The notes beneath the pieces are model-generated. The model was not told where the DNA came from. It ran no database searches and was given only the letters and a program-made list of their open reading frames with translations. Shown in pieces: positions 1 through 6,588 of a DNA stretch of 8,139 nucleotides. The position numbers were made by a program, and so were the translations under genes. Each line of letters starts with the position of its first letter. Positions within the stretch are counted from its first letter, which is position 1. This stretch comes from Acidobacteriaceae bacterium. Its GTDB lineage: Bacteria > Acidobacteriota > Terriglobia > Terriglobales > Acidobacteriaceae. The stretch is from NCBI GenBank assembly GCA_003140705.1, contig PLKU01000377.1, positions 787 to 8,925 of the forward strand, written 5' to 3'.

Positions 1-93
1 CTGATTTGGCTCGATCGCAGAGAGCTGATGCACATTGTCCACGCCCCAGACGAGCGCGTACCGGACAACTGGGACGACGATTCCGCCGCCTGA
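1..93 (+). CDS. C-terminal end of an unrecognised protein (partial)
   Basis: Frame 1 is open from the first base to a TGA at 91-93, giving 30 residues. It ends in an acidic tail (HAPDERVPDNWDDDSAA). About three quarters of the third codon positions are G or C, as in the sure genes of this window, which favours a true coding end over a chance open frame. No motif identifies the protein; the start and nearly all of it lie outside the window. The next gene begins 71 nt downstream and has its own promoter-like boxes, so the two need not share a transcript. Confidence 0.5.
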   Translation: MIWLDRRELMHIVHAPDERVPDNWDDDSAA

Positions 94-127
94 ATACCTC
101 GCCATTTTCACGGACGATAAACTCTGC

Positions 128-156
128 TTGAGCCATGACGCAACCGCCGTTATCAT
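128..156 (+). promoter_or_regulatory. Sigma-70-type promoter giving a near-leaderless transcript
   Basis: TTGAGC at 128-133 and TATCAT at 151-156 are separated by exactly 17 nt. They match the -35 box at four of six positions and the -10 box at five of six. Transcription would start at about 162-164, that is 1-3 nt before the ATG at 165. This fits the lack of any Shine-Dalgarno sequence before that ATG, and it puts the alternative upstream ATG (135) outside the transcript. The boxes are seen; the start site is inferred. Confidence 0.45.
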
Positions 157-164
157 GGATTTGT

Positions 165-386
165 ATGGCTTTTCCGATCAAAGTTTGCGCCATTTGCTCA
201 GAGGAATTCGAGCTGCGGCCAGATAAGCCCGGCTTCGCGAATCGCTGTCCGGAGTGCACAGCCCAGGAGTCTTCAGAGCCCGCCGCAAAGCACCGTCTGA
301 CCGCCGACGAACTCAAGGCTCAGAAGGAAGTCGACGCAGCCCGCCGCCACGCCATCCGTGACCTGCTCTACCGCAAAGACAGCTGA
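165..386 (+). CDS. Small four-cysteine zinc-ribbon protein, function unknown
   Basis: This is a 73-residue protein. Its N-terminal half carries two CxxC knuckles, C8/C11 (KVCAICSEEF) and C28/C31 (NRCPECTAQE), 16 residues apart. That is the pattern of a structural zinc ribbon that binds one Zn ion. The second half (about 45-73) is charged and predicted helical, ending in the basic stretch RRHAIRDLLYRKDS. There is no signal peptide or membrane span, so it should be cytoplasmic. I chose the ATG at 165 because the conserved-looking sequence starts there (MAFPIKVC) and a promoter sits just upstream. An in-frame ATG at 135 would add ten residues but lies inside that promoter. The layout resembles small hypothetical proteins I associate with Acidobacteriota; the partner could be nucleic acid or protein, and nothing here decides which. 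Confidence 0.75.
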   Translation: MAFPIKVCAICSEEFELRPDKPGFANRCPECTAQESSEPAAKHRLTADELKAQKEVDAARRHAIRDLLYRKDS

Positions 387-462
387 CGCCTCTCCCCGCC
401 AACCTCGCCACCCGCGGCCTCACAACATTCGAGCCCCCAACCAGTTCTGTCATTCGTGTCTT

Positions 463-642
463 TTATGGCCTTAAAACACCATGCCGGTCGATGCGGCCGC
501 CTCTGAAGAAGCGATGCTCGACCATGCTTTGGGTGAGCCAGAAAACGGCCACCGCCAGTGCGATAAAGAACAGAACCCGCCCCACTTCAAACCATGGCGA
601 CCTTCGCCCTGAAGGGTCTGGAGCATCCAAATTGTTTGTCAT
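463..642 (-). CDS. 59-residue single-pass membrane protein, function unknown
   Basis: Reading the minus strand from the ATG at 642-640 to the TAA at 465-463 gives 59 residues. The start is MTNNLDAPDPSGRRSPWFEV. A single hydrophobic segment follows at about residues 22-38 (VLFFIALAVAVFWL). The tail is short and basic (VEHRFFRGGRIDRHGVLRP). A full Shine-Dalgarno AGGAGG at 656-651 lies 8 nt before the ATG, one of the best ribosome sites in the window, which makes a real gene likely despite the size. The basic tail suggests the C-terminus lies in the cytoplasm (positive-inside rule), though the two arginines at 13-14 weaken this. It converges with the zinc-ribbon gene (76 nt apart) and diverges from the carboxylesterase. 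I do not recognise a family; small spans like this often assist a larger membrane complex, but that is not shown here. Confidence 0.75.
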   Translation of the reverse strand: MTNNLDAPDPSGRRSPWFEVGRVLFFIALAVAVFWLTQSMVEHRFFRGGRIDRHGVLRP

Positions 643-650
643 CTGAATTA

Positions 651-656
651 CCTCCT
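651..656 (-). promoter_or_regulatory. Strong ribosome binding site of the 59-residue membrane protein
   Basis: The plus strand reads CCTCCT, so the minus strand has AGGAGG, followed by an 8-nt spacer and the ATG at 642. This site is the main evidence that the short reading frame is translated. Confidence 0.75.
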
Positions 657-789
657 CGCCTTGCCAGCCGTCCCCATGCTACGCCCCTTGGCCTTCGCCG
701 TCATCGCTGCGATCAGTCACGAAAGCAGCGTCGAAAAGCCTGTCCCGACCCGGAGCCAACGGGTTCTCGCCGTTCACTTCTCGGGCAAT

Positions 790-795
790 TATGAT
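790..795 (+). promoter_or_regulatory. Possible -10 box of the carboxylesterase gene
   Basis: TATGAT (five of six to TATAAT) lies 45 nt before the ATG at 841 and would leave a leader of about 40 nt containing the GGAG at 831-834. No convincing -35 box stands 16-18 nt upstream, so this is tentative. The 198-nt gap 643-840 must also hold the promoter of the divergent membrane-protein gene; I could not place that one. Confidence 0.25.
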
Positions 796-840
796 CAATC
801 ACCGGTAAGATTTTCCCATGAGCTGGATTCGGAGTGACCA

Positions 841-2484
841 ATGAAGCGTTTCGATCGCCGCACCCTGTTGCGCTATTCGGGAATGGCCGCTGCCTCACTT
901 GCATTGCATTCCAAAGGAATTGCGTGGACGCAAACGCCGCAGCCCGTCCCACTGGCAAACACAATGGCCGGCGGAGTCAGTGGGGCTTTCATCGATGGCG
1001 TCAACGTCTTCAAGGCAATCCCCTATGGCGCTGACACCGCGAAGACCCGCTTCAAAGCTCCCGTTCCTCCCGCGCCCTGGATTGATGTGAAGGACTGCAC
1101 GAAGTTTGCCGCGATGGCGCCGCAACTCATTTCACCTGCACTCGCCAACCGGCTGCCAACAAGTGGACTCCCGCGCCCCACGCGCGATCAGAGCCTGCAG
1201 AGCGAAGACTGTCTGCACTTGAATGTCTGGACTGCCGGCCTCCGCGACAAAATGAAGCGTCCCGTACTGGTTTATTTTCATGGCGGCGCCTATAACAATG
1301 GCACCGTAAACAGCGATCTCTACGACGGCACGCGTCTCGTTCATCGCGGAGATGTGGTTGTTGTCACCGTGAATCACAGGCTCAACGCCTTCGGCTATAT
1401 GTACCTCGGCGACCTGGCGCCAGAGTACGCCGAGTCGGGGAACTCTGGTCAGCTCGACCTGATCCTTGCCCTCAAGTGGGTACGCGACAACATCGCCGAA
1501 TTTGGCGGTGATCCATCCCGCGTGCTCATCTTCGGGCAATCGGGAGGCGGCGCAAAATGCGCGGCATTGATGGCCACACCGGCAGCCAAAAGCCTCTTCC
1601 ATCGCGTCCTGACCATGAGCGGCCAGCAGATCAAGGGAGCTTCCATTGAGATCGCTTCAGGCCGTGCCAAAACAGTGCTCGAAAAACTTGGCGTCACGCC
1701 GGACCAGAACCTGCCCGCGCAACTGAATGCTTTGACCATGGAGCAGATTCAGGCCGGCGCTGCCGCTGTCAGTGCAGACTGGCTACCCGTTGTGGACAAC
1801 GTGATTCTGTCGCGCAACCCATTTGACCCCGATGCCCCAGCGCTCTCTGAGATGGTGCCAATGATCCTGGGCAATGTTCACGACGAGACCAACGTTGAAA
1901 TCCGCGGAACGGTCATTACCTGGGACAATGTTCACGACGTGCTCAAGACGGCGGTCAGTCAGTACCTCGACCCCTACACGTCAGAAGAAGTCATCGCAAA
2001 GTATCGCGAAATTTATCCGGCGTACACCGCCGATCAGGTGGCCACCGCGGCAGCCACAGCGTTTCGTGCATGGCCGGGCCAGCGTTGGGAGGCCGAGAGA
2101 AGAGCCGCGAATCCCAAGAGTCAGCCTCACACCTGGGTCTATCAGATGAACTTTGCGGGCGCCAACGGCAAGGCAATGCACACGATCGACATTCCATTCA
2201 TGTTTGACAACATCGCCATGGCAGAAGCGCAGGTTGGCTCATCGCCCGAGCAGCTTGCCGCAGCCAATGCCCTGGCTGCAACCATGTCTCAAATGCTGAT
2301 CATTTACGGCAAGACCGGCAATCCGAACTTCGCAGGCCTGCCCCAGTGGCCTGCGTACGACCTGACGAATCGCAGCACCATGATCTGGGAGCGAACGCCG
2401 CACTTCGAGAATGATCCGCGCGTAGCAGAGCGCGTCTTCGCCGACAAGTCGCACTACCATCAAGCTGGAACGCCGCAGCCGTAG
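841..2484 (+). CDS. Tat-exported type B carboxylesterase (alpha/beta hydrolase)
   Basis: A 547-residue serine esterase of the carboxylesterase type B / para-nitrobenzyl esterase family (COesterase fold), about the usual length. It hydrolyses carboxylic esters; the natural substrate cannot be read from the sequence. The N-terminus is a twin-arginine signal (DRRTLLRYSG at 5-14, then a hydrophobic stretch to about 22), so it is probably folded inside the cell and exported. Visible landmarks are SEDCLHLNVW (121-130), the oxyanion-hole motif HGGA (147-150), the nucleophile elbow GQSGG with Ser234, the likely acid Glu349 (NVHDET), and His447 (AMHTIDIPFMF), which completes the triad. GGAG at 831-834 stands 6 nt before the ATG and supports this start. 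The gene stands alone, diverging from the small membrane protein and converging with alaC. The family and triad are secure; the exact cleavage site is not. Confidence 0.93.
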   Translation: MKRFDRRTLLRYSGMAAASLALHSKGIAWTQTPQPVPLANTMAGGVSGAFIDGVNVFKAIPYGADTAKTRFKAPVPPAPWIDVKDCTKFAAMAPQLISPALANRLPTSGLPRPTRDQSLQSEDCLHLNVWTAGLRDKMKRPVLVYFHGGAYNNGTVNSDLYDGTRLVHRGDVVVVTVNHRLNAFGYMYLGDLAPEYAESGNSGQLDLILALKWVRDNIAEFGGDPSRVLIFGQSGGGAKCAALMATPAAKSLFHRVLTMSGQQIKGASIEIASGRAKTVLEKLGVTPDQNLPAQLNALTMEQIQAGAAAVSADWLPVVDNVILSRNPFDPDAPALSEMVPMILGNVHDETNVEIRGTVITWDNVHDVLKTAVSQYLDPYTSEEVIAKYREIYPAYTADQVATAAATAFRAWPGQRWEAERRAANPKSQPHTWVYQMNFAGANGKAMHTIDIPFMFDNIAMAEAQVGSSPEQLAAANALAATMSQMLIIYGKTGNPNFAGLPQWPAYDLTNRSTMIWERTPHFENDPRVAERVFADKSHYHQAGTPQP

Positions 2485-2493
2485 TTTTTATAA

Positions 2494-2522
2494 GTGCCCA
2501 GGTCTCGATTCAGAAACCTGGG
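2494..2522. repeat. Hairpin repeat (copy 1) between convergent genes, possible terminator
   Basis: CCCAGGT (2497-2503) pairs perfectly with ACCTGGG (2516-2522). One mismatch and two more pairs extend the stem inward. It lies 12 nt past the carboxylesterase stop and 26 nt past the alaC stop, so it could end both transcripts, but no clean U tract follows on either strand. Copy 2 at 7998-8027 matches it at 26 of 30 aligned positions, which marks it as a member of a dispersed repeat family and not a gene-specific terminator. Confidence 0.6.
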
Positions 2523-2548
2523 TTCATCCCGCATCCTCGAACAGCAAG

Positions 2549-3772
2549 CTACTTTGTTAGCAGCGCTTCAGATCCCTGGTCGCGTGCCCCTGCAATCTCG
2601 CCCTTAGCGAACATGTGCTTGATGCCCCGCAGCGCCTGGCGCGTGCGCTCTTCGTTTTCGATCAGCGAGAACCGCACATGTCCGTCCCCGTAATCGCCGA
2701 ACCCAATTCCCGGAGAAACGGCCGTCTTGGCCTCGGTCAGCAGCAGTTTTGAAAACTCCAGTGACCCAAGCTTTCTGTATTGCTCGGGGATTTGTGCCCA
2801 CACAAACATCGTGGCCTTGGGCATCGCCACGGGCCAGCCCAGCTTGTTCAGCCCTTCCACCAGCACGTTGCGCCGCCCGCGGTAGTTTTCGCAGATCTCC
2901 GCGACGCACTCCTGCGGCCCTTCCAGAGCTTGAATTGAAGCCACCTGGATCGGCGTGAACGTCCCGTAGTCGAAGTAGCTTTTCAGCCGTGCCAGCGCGC
3001 TCACCAGCACCGGGTTGCCTACCATGAAGCCCACTCGCCAGCCAGGCATGTTGTAGCTCTTTGACAACGTAAAGAACTCGACCGCCACTTCCTTCGCTCC
3101 CGGCACCTGCAGCACGCTCGGCGGTTTGTACCCGTCAAAGGCAATGTCGGCGTAGGCCAAGTCCTGGATCAAATGGAAGCCATATTCGCGGGCCAGTTCC
3201 ACGAGCCGCGCCAGAAACGGCAGCTCAACGCATTCCGTGGTGGGATTCGACGGAAAATTGACGATCAGCGCCTTCGGGCGCGGCACCATCCGCGGAATCA
3301 GGTCCTCAAGCTGCGCCAGGAAGTGCTCACGATCGTGCACCGGTACGCTCACCACGTGCGCCCCAGCGATCACCGGCCCATAAATGTGGATGGGATAGCT
3401 CGGATTCGGCACCAGCACCGTGTCCCGTGAATCCAGAATTGCCAGGCACAGGTGGGCAATGCCCTCCTTGGAGCCGATGGTCACAATCGCTTCGGTCTCC
3501 GGGTCAAGGTCCACGTCGTAGCGGGTCTTGTACCAGCTTGCAATTGCCCTGCGCAGCCGCGGCAACCCGCGCGAGACTGAGTACCGGTGGGTTGCGGGCT
3601 TCAGCGCCGCCTCCACCAGCTTGTCTACGATGTGCTTCGGCGTAGCCCCGTCGGGGTTACCCATGCCAAAGTCGATAATGTCTTCGCCGTTGCGCCGGGC
3701 CGTCCGCTTCATGGCATCTGTGATGTTGAAGACGTAGGGCGGCAGCCGTTGAATCCTGCTGAACTCTTCCAT
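2549..3772 (-). CDS. alaC: AlaC-type alanine (glutamate-pyruvate) aminotransferase
   Basis: A 407-residue fold-type I PLP aminotransferase. It follows my memory of E. coli AlaC (YfdZ) closely along its whole length, e.g. [13 protein letters not shown] (6-18), [12 protein letters not shown] (34-45), IVTIGSKEG (96-104) and [20 protein letters not shown] (231-250). The expected role is reversible transfer of the amino group from glutamate to pyruvate, the last step of alanine synthesis, in the cytoplasm. The PLP lysine is K238. N176 (NFPSNPT), D204 and Y207 (QDLAYADI) are the cofactor contacts, and R367 (HVRFSLIE) binds the substrate carboxylate. The start at 3772 matches the family's N-terminus, though no Shine-Dalgarno precedes it. 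The gene diverges from tyrS across 151 nt. Relatives include LL-diaminopimelate aminotransferases, but the AlaC match is much the better. The last dozen or so residues are a variable tail. Confidence 0.92.
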   Translation of the reverse strand: MEEFSRIQRLPPYVFNITDAMKRTARRNGEDIIDFGMGNPDGATPKHIVDKLVEAALKPATHRYSVSRGLPRLRRAIASWYKTRYDVDLDPETEAIVTIGSKEGIAHLCLAILDSRDTVLVPNPSYPIHIYGPVIAGAHVVSVPVHDREHFLAQLEDLIPRMVPRPKALIVNFPSNPTTECVELPFLARLVELAREYGFHLIQDLAYADIAFDGYKPPSVLQVPGAKEVAVEFFTLSKSYNMPGWRVGFMVGNPVLVSALARLKSYFDYGTFTPIQVASIQALEGPQECVAEICENYRGRRNVLVEGLNKLGWPVAMPKATMFVWAQIPEQYRKLGSLEFSKLLLTEAKTAVSPGIGFGDYGDGHVRFSLIENEERTRQALRGIKHMFAKGEIAGARDQGSEALLTK

Positions 3773-3783
3773 TTATCAAGTCT

Positions 3784-3811
3784 AAGACAAAACTGGCATG
3801 TGCAAGACAAA
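3784..3811. promoter_or_regulatory. Direct repeat AAGACAAA in the alaC leader/promoter region
   Basis: AAGACAAA occurs at 3784-3791 and again at 3804-3811, start-to-start distance exactly 20 bp, about two helical turns, directly upstream of alaC. Read on the minus strand the copies are TTTGTCTT. The area also holds weak promoter boxes for alaC on the minus strand (TTGCAC at 3802-3797 and TAGACT at 3781-3776, 15 nt apart). The repeat could be a tandem operator. This is inference; the repeat itself is seen. Confidence 0.3.
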
Positions 3812-3813
3812 TC

Positions 3814-3830
3814 AAGCGTTCGCGCTTTTT
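3814..3830 (+). repeat. Small hairpin AAGCG-TTCG-CGCTT followed by Ts
   Basis: A perfect 5-bp stem (3814-3818 with 3823-3827) closes a TTCG tetraloop and is followed by TTT, which looks like a short intrinsic terminator reading rightward. No gene ends here on that strand. It could stop stray antisense transcription into tyrS, or be part of the divergent control region. The stem is too short to be sure of anything. Confidence 0.3.
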
Positions 3831-3907
3831 GAAAGGGATTACAGAGTTACTGGGCGTCCCAACCCAACAGCTATGGCAAAGCCCGGCTGAGCACCGAACC
3901 CCGACCT

Positions 3908-3913
3908 TATACT
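3908..3913 (+). promoter_or_regulatory. -10 box of tyrS, close to the start codon
   Basis: TATACT matches the -10 consensus at five of six positions and ends 10 nt before the tyrS ATG at 3924. The mRNA would begin only about 3-5 nt before the start codon. No good -35 box is visible (best is CTGAGC at 3887-3892, 15 nt away), and no clear Shine-Dalgarno stands before the ATG. There is no T-box-like leader. Confidence 0.35.
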
Positions 3914-3923
3914 GAAAGACGAC

Positions 3924-5177
3924 ATGAGCAAGTTTTTGCCCGTAGACGAACAGATGGACCTGCTGGAGAAAGGTGCAGCGGAGATTATCCGCGCCAGCGA
4001 CCTTCGCGAGCGCCTCGAACAGAGCCGCAAAACCGGACGGCCCCTCCGTGTGAAGGCCGGCTTTGACCCCACTGCCCCTGACCTGCACCTGGGACACACC
4101 GTGCTGATGCGCAAGCTCCGCCACTTCCAGCAGCTCGGCCACCAGGTCATCTTCCTCATCGGCGATTTCACCTCCCTCATCGGCGACCCCACCGGCCGCA
4201 ATGTCACCCGCAAGCCGCTGACGCTTGAGCAAATCCAGAAGAACGCCGAGACCTACAAGCAACAGGTCTTCAAGATCCTCGACGAGGCCAAAACCGAAGT
4301 CCGCTACAACTCCGAGTGGCTCGGCAAGCTGGACTACGAGGGCACCATCCGCGTCACCTCTCACTTCACCGTCTCTCAGATGCTGGAACGTGATGAGTTT
4401 CACAAGCGCTTCCAGGCTGAGCAGCCCATCAGCCTGCACGAGATGCTCTACCCCGTCATGCAAGGCTACGACTCCGTCGCCTTGGAGTGCGATGTGGAGC
4501 TCGGCGGGACCGACCAGAAGTTCAACTTGCAATGCGGCCGCGACCTGCAGCGCCACTACGGCCAGAAGCCGCAGATCGTGTTGATGACGCCCATTCTCGA
4601 GGGCCTGGACGGCGTTCAGAAAATGTCCAAGTCGCTCAACAATGCCGTCGGCATCAACGAGCCGCCCGCCGAGATGTACGGGAAGTTGATGAGCATCTCT
4701 GATGAGCTGATGTGGAAGTACTGGGTCTTCCTCACTGACCTGCGCCAGTCGGAGGTCGCCGGTCTTCAACTGCAGGTCGCCGACGGCAGGCTTCATCCCA
4801 TGGACACCAAAAAGCGCCTTGCCCGCACCATCACCGCCGGATTCCACGGCGAGGAAGCGGCCTCAAGCGCTGACGAAAACTGGGCACGCATGTTCCAGCA
4901 GAAGGGCGAGAGCGAAGACCTGGAAGAGGTACCCGTAGCCTATGCGGACCTGGTTGGCCCTTCAGGCGCGCCCGGTGGATTGCAAATTCGCCTGCCCAAG
5001 CTTCTGGTGCAATTGGGCCTTGCCGCCTCCGGAGCTGAAGCCAGCCGCAAGATCGCCGAAAATGCCGTCAAGCTCGATGGCGAAGTGGCCACCAACGCCC
5101 TCATCCCGTTGGCCACTTTACCCGCCCGCCTTGTAGTCCGCCTCGGCAAGCGCGCCAAGGTCGCTGTGATTACATAA
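3924..5177 (+). CDS. tyrS: Tyrosine--tRNA ligase, long bacterial (Thermus-like) type
   Basis: A 417-residue class Ic aminoacyl-tRNA synthetase. It activates tyrosine with ATP and loads it onto tRNA-Tyr in the cytoplasm, normally as a dimer. The Rossmann catalytic domain carries the HIGH-type signature HLGH (55-58, in [17 protein letters not shown]) and KMSKS (233-237). The tyrosine pocket includes YPVMQGYDS (176-184) and GGTDQKFN (194-201). A C-terminal S4 RNA-binding domain spans about 354-416 ([20 protein letters not shown]). The HLGH and YNSEWL (128-133) motifs place it with the Thermus/Helicobacter-type enzymes and not the E. coli TyrS type. The ATG at 3924 gives the expected N-terminus ([17 protein letters not shown]); ATG 3954 is a less likely alternative. 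The aminopeptidase gene follows after 30 nt and is probably co-transcribed. Confidence 0.97.
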   Translation: MSKFLPVDEQMDLLEKGAAEIIRASDLRERLEQSRKTGRPLRVKAGFDPTAPDLHLGHTVLMRKLRHFQQLGHQVIFLIGDFTSLIGDPTGRNVTRKPLTLEQIQKNAETYKQQVFKILDEAKTEVRYNSEWLGKLDYEGTIRVTSHFTVSQMLERDEFHKRFQAEQPISLHEMLYPVMQGYDSVALECDVELGGTDQKFNLQCGRDLQRHYGQKPQIVLMTPILEGLDGVQKMSKSLNNAVGINEPPAEMYGKLMSISDELMWKYWVFLTDLRQSEVAGLQLQVADGRLHPMDTKKRLARTITAGFHGEEAASSADENWARMFQQKGESEDLEEVPVAYADLVGPSGAPGGLQIRLPKLLVQLGLAASGAEASRKIAENAVKLDGEVATNALIPLATLPARLVVRLGKRAKVAVIT

Positions 5178-5193
5178 AAAGATGCAAATTCGT

Positions 5194-5198
5194 GGAGG
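5194..5198 (+). promoter_or_regulatory. Ribosome binding site of the M29 aminopeptidase
   Basis: GGAGG, 9 nt before the ATG at 5208, lies in the 30-nt gap after tyrS. It fixes the aminopeptidase start and suggests efficient independent initiation within the shared transcript. Confidence 0.7.
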
Positions 5199-5207
5199 CA
5201 TATAGCC

Positions 5208-6464
5208 ATGATTGGAACCGAGGCAATCACTCAACAGAGCACGCACGAACAGAAGCTGGATCTCCTCGCCGAAGTAGCGGTCAAAGTCGGCCTCGGCCTG
5301 CAGTCCGGCCAGGAGCTGTTGATGACCGCCTCACTCGATGCTCTGCCGCTCGGCCGCCGCATCACCGAGCAGGCCTACCGCGCTGGTGCTTCGCTGGTCA
5401 CCACTCTCTACAGCGACGACGCAGCCACGCTGATGCGCTATCAGTTTGCGCCCGACTCGAGCTTTGACCACGCGGCCAAATGGCTCTACGACGGAATGGG
5501 AGCTGCCTTCAAGAGCGGTGCGGCACGCCTTGCAATCGCCGGCGGAAATCCATCGCTTCTTTCCAATCAGGATCCCGCAAAAGTCGGTCGCGCCAACCGC
5601 GCCGTCTCTGAGGCTTACCGGCCGGCGCTCGAATTGATTACCCGGCACGCCATCAACTGGACCATTGTGGCCAGTGCGACCCCCGCCTGGGCTGCGGCAA
5701 CTTTTCCCGACGACGCACCCGAAGTGGCGCTCGCCAAGCTGTGGGACGCAATCTTTCAAACCACGCGCATCAACAGCGACGATCCTGTTGCCGCGTGGAA
5801 GACGCACGATGCGGACCTGCACCGGCGCGCCGCGCTGCTGAATGAAAAGCGCTACGCGGCCCTGCAATATCGCGGCCCTGGCACCGATTTTCGCCTCGGC
5901 CTCGCCGACGACCATCTTTGGCTGGGAGGCGGCACAACCGCGGGCAACGGCCTCTACTGCATTCCAAACATGCCTACGGAAGAAGTCTTCACCACTCCGC
6001 ACAAGGACCGCGCCGATGGCACTGTTACGGCCACAAAGCCGCTCTCCCATCAGGGCACGATGATCGAAGGCATCCACGTGCGTTTTGAGAAAGGCCGCAT
6101 CGTCGAAGCGCGGGCAAGCCGTGGCCAGGAAGTGCTGCAGCGCCTCATCGATACCGACGACGGTGCGCGCCGATTGGGCGAGGTCGCGCTCGTGCCGCAT
6201 TCCTCGCCGATTGCGGCTAGCGGCATCTTGTTCCTCAACACACTCTTCGATGAAAACGCCGCGTCGCACATCGCCCTGGGGCAGGCCTACAGCTCCTGCC
6301 TGCGCGAGGGCGACAAGCTCACCCCGGAGCAGCTTGCAGCCAAGGGAGCAAACGACAGCCTGATCCACGTCGACTGGATGATCGGATCGGGTGAGCTCGA
6401 CATTGATGGCATCACTGCTGCCGGCGTCGCCGAGCCCCTCATGCGTCAGGGCGAGTGGGCCTAG
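5208..6464 (+). CDS. M29 family leucyl aminopeptidase (thermophilic aminopeptidase T/AmpS type)
   Basis: A 418-residue metallo-aminopeptidase, the normal length for peptidase family M29 (AmpS/AmpT/PepS). It removes N-terminal residues from peptides using a two-metal centre, in the cytoplasm (no signal peptide). The family's metal-binding and catalytic signatures are all visible in order: NMPTEEVFT with Glu258; RLGEVALVP with Glu325; ASHIALGQAY with His354 and Tyr361; and IHVDWMIGSG with His387 and Asp389. The N-terminal part (about 15-240) is the substrate-channel domain of the fold and is less conserved. It has a strong Shine-Dalgarno and follows tyrS by 30 nt, so the pair is likely one operon, though a functional link to tyrosine charging is not implied. 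The gene looks intact. Confidence 0.93.
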   Translation: MIGTEAITQQSTHEQKLDLLAEVAVKVGLGLQSGQELLMTASLDALPLGRRITEQAYRAGASLVTTLYSDDAATLMRYQFAPDSSFDHAAKWLYDGMGAAFKSGAARLAIAGGNPSLLSNQDPAKVGRANRAVSEAYRPALELITRHAINWTIVASATPAWAAATFPDDAPEVALAKLWDAIFQTTRINSDDPVAAWKTHDADLHRRAALLNEKRYAALQYRGPGTDFRLGLADDHLWLGGGTTAGNGLYCIPNMPTEEVFTTPHKDRADGTVTATKPLSHQGTMIEGIHVRFEKGRIVEARASRGQEVLQRLIDTDDGARRLGEVALVPHSSPIAASGILFLNTLFDENAASHIALGQAYSSCLREGDKLTPEQLAAKGANDSLIHVDWMIGSGELDIDGITAAGVAEPLMRQGEWA

Positions 6465-6524
6465 CTCTGCAACCGGTTATCCTTGCCGACGTTGGACCGC
6501 GTCGCCTTCCCAAACCGAAGGGAG

Positions 6525-6544
6525 CAGGGGCCTTCCGGCCCCTG
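6525..6544. terminator. Strong GC hairpin between convergent genes
   Basis: CAGGGGCC (6525-6532) pairs perfectly with GGCCCCTG (6537-6544) around a TTCC loop, 60 nt past the aminopeptidase stop and 44 nt past the stop of the convergent membrane-protein gene. It is likely the shared transcription end, but no U run follows on either strand, so termination would be non-canonical or the element is a repeat like the neighbouring hairpin. Confidence 0.5.
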
Positions 6545-6563
6545 AACCAGCCCCACAGCAAGC

Positions 6564-6577
6564 GTGGCTTTAGCCAC
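6564..6577. repeat. Short palindrome GTGGCTTTAGCCAC
   Basis: GTGGCT and AGCCAC are exact inverse complements around TT, so the whole is a 14-nt palindrome. It sits in the gap between the two convergent genes, 20 nt after the larger hairpin. Its form resembles CGGACTTCAGTCCG at 7124-7137. From memory, palindromes with a CTTTAG or CTTCAG core are dispersed in many acidobacterial genomes. Confidence 0.45.
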
Positions 6578-6588
6578 TGGCTCTCCGT

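Noticed and set aside
35..226. A 63-residue plus-strand frame across the end of the first gene and the start of the zinc-ribbon gene
   Set aside because: It overlaps two better-supported frames, has no ribosome site, and its sequence is unremarkable.
676..837. A 53-residue plus-strand frame (MLRPLAFAVIAAISHESS...) ending in the carboxylesterase ribosome site
   Set aside because: The hydrophobic start looks like a short signal peptide, but no Shine-Dalgarno precedes the ATG and the rest has no recognisable character. It is most likely chance in the divergent promoter gap.
2485..2548. A CRISPR repeat or att site at the hairpin between the carboxylesterase and alaC
   Set aside because: There is only a single copy here, with no spacers, cas genes or integrase in the window. 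A dispersed hairpin repeat explains it better.
3773..3923. A T-box or other tRNA-sensing leader for tyrS
   Set aside because: The gap is short, no T-box-like bulge sequence or terminator precedes tyrS, and the -10 box lies almost on the start codon.
3657..4847. A 396-residue open frame on the minus strand, antisense to tyrS and running into alaC
   Set aside because: It is the mirror of two certain genes in high-GC DNA, its product is a low-complexity mix of Leu, Val, Ala, Gly and His with no motif, and no ribosome site precedes it.
5331..6368. A 345-residue open frame on the minus strand, antisense to the aminopeptidase
   Set aside because: The sense frame has every M29 motif; the antisense product shows no family feature and is explained by codon bias.
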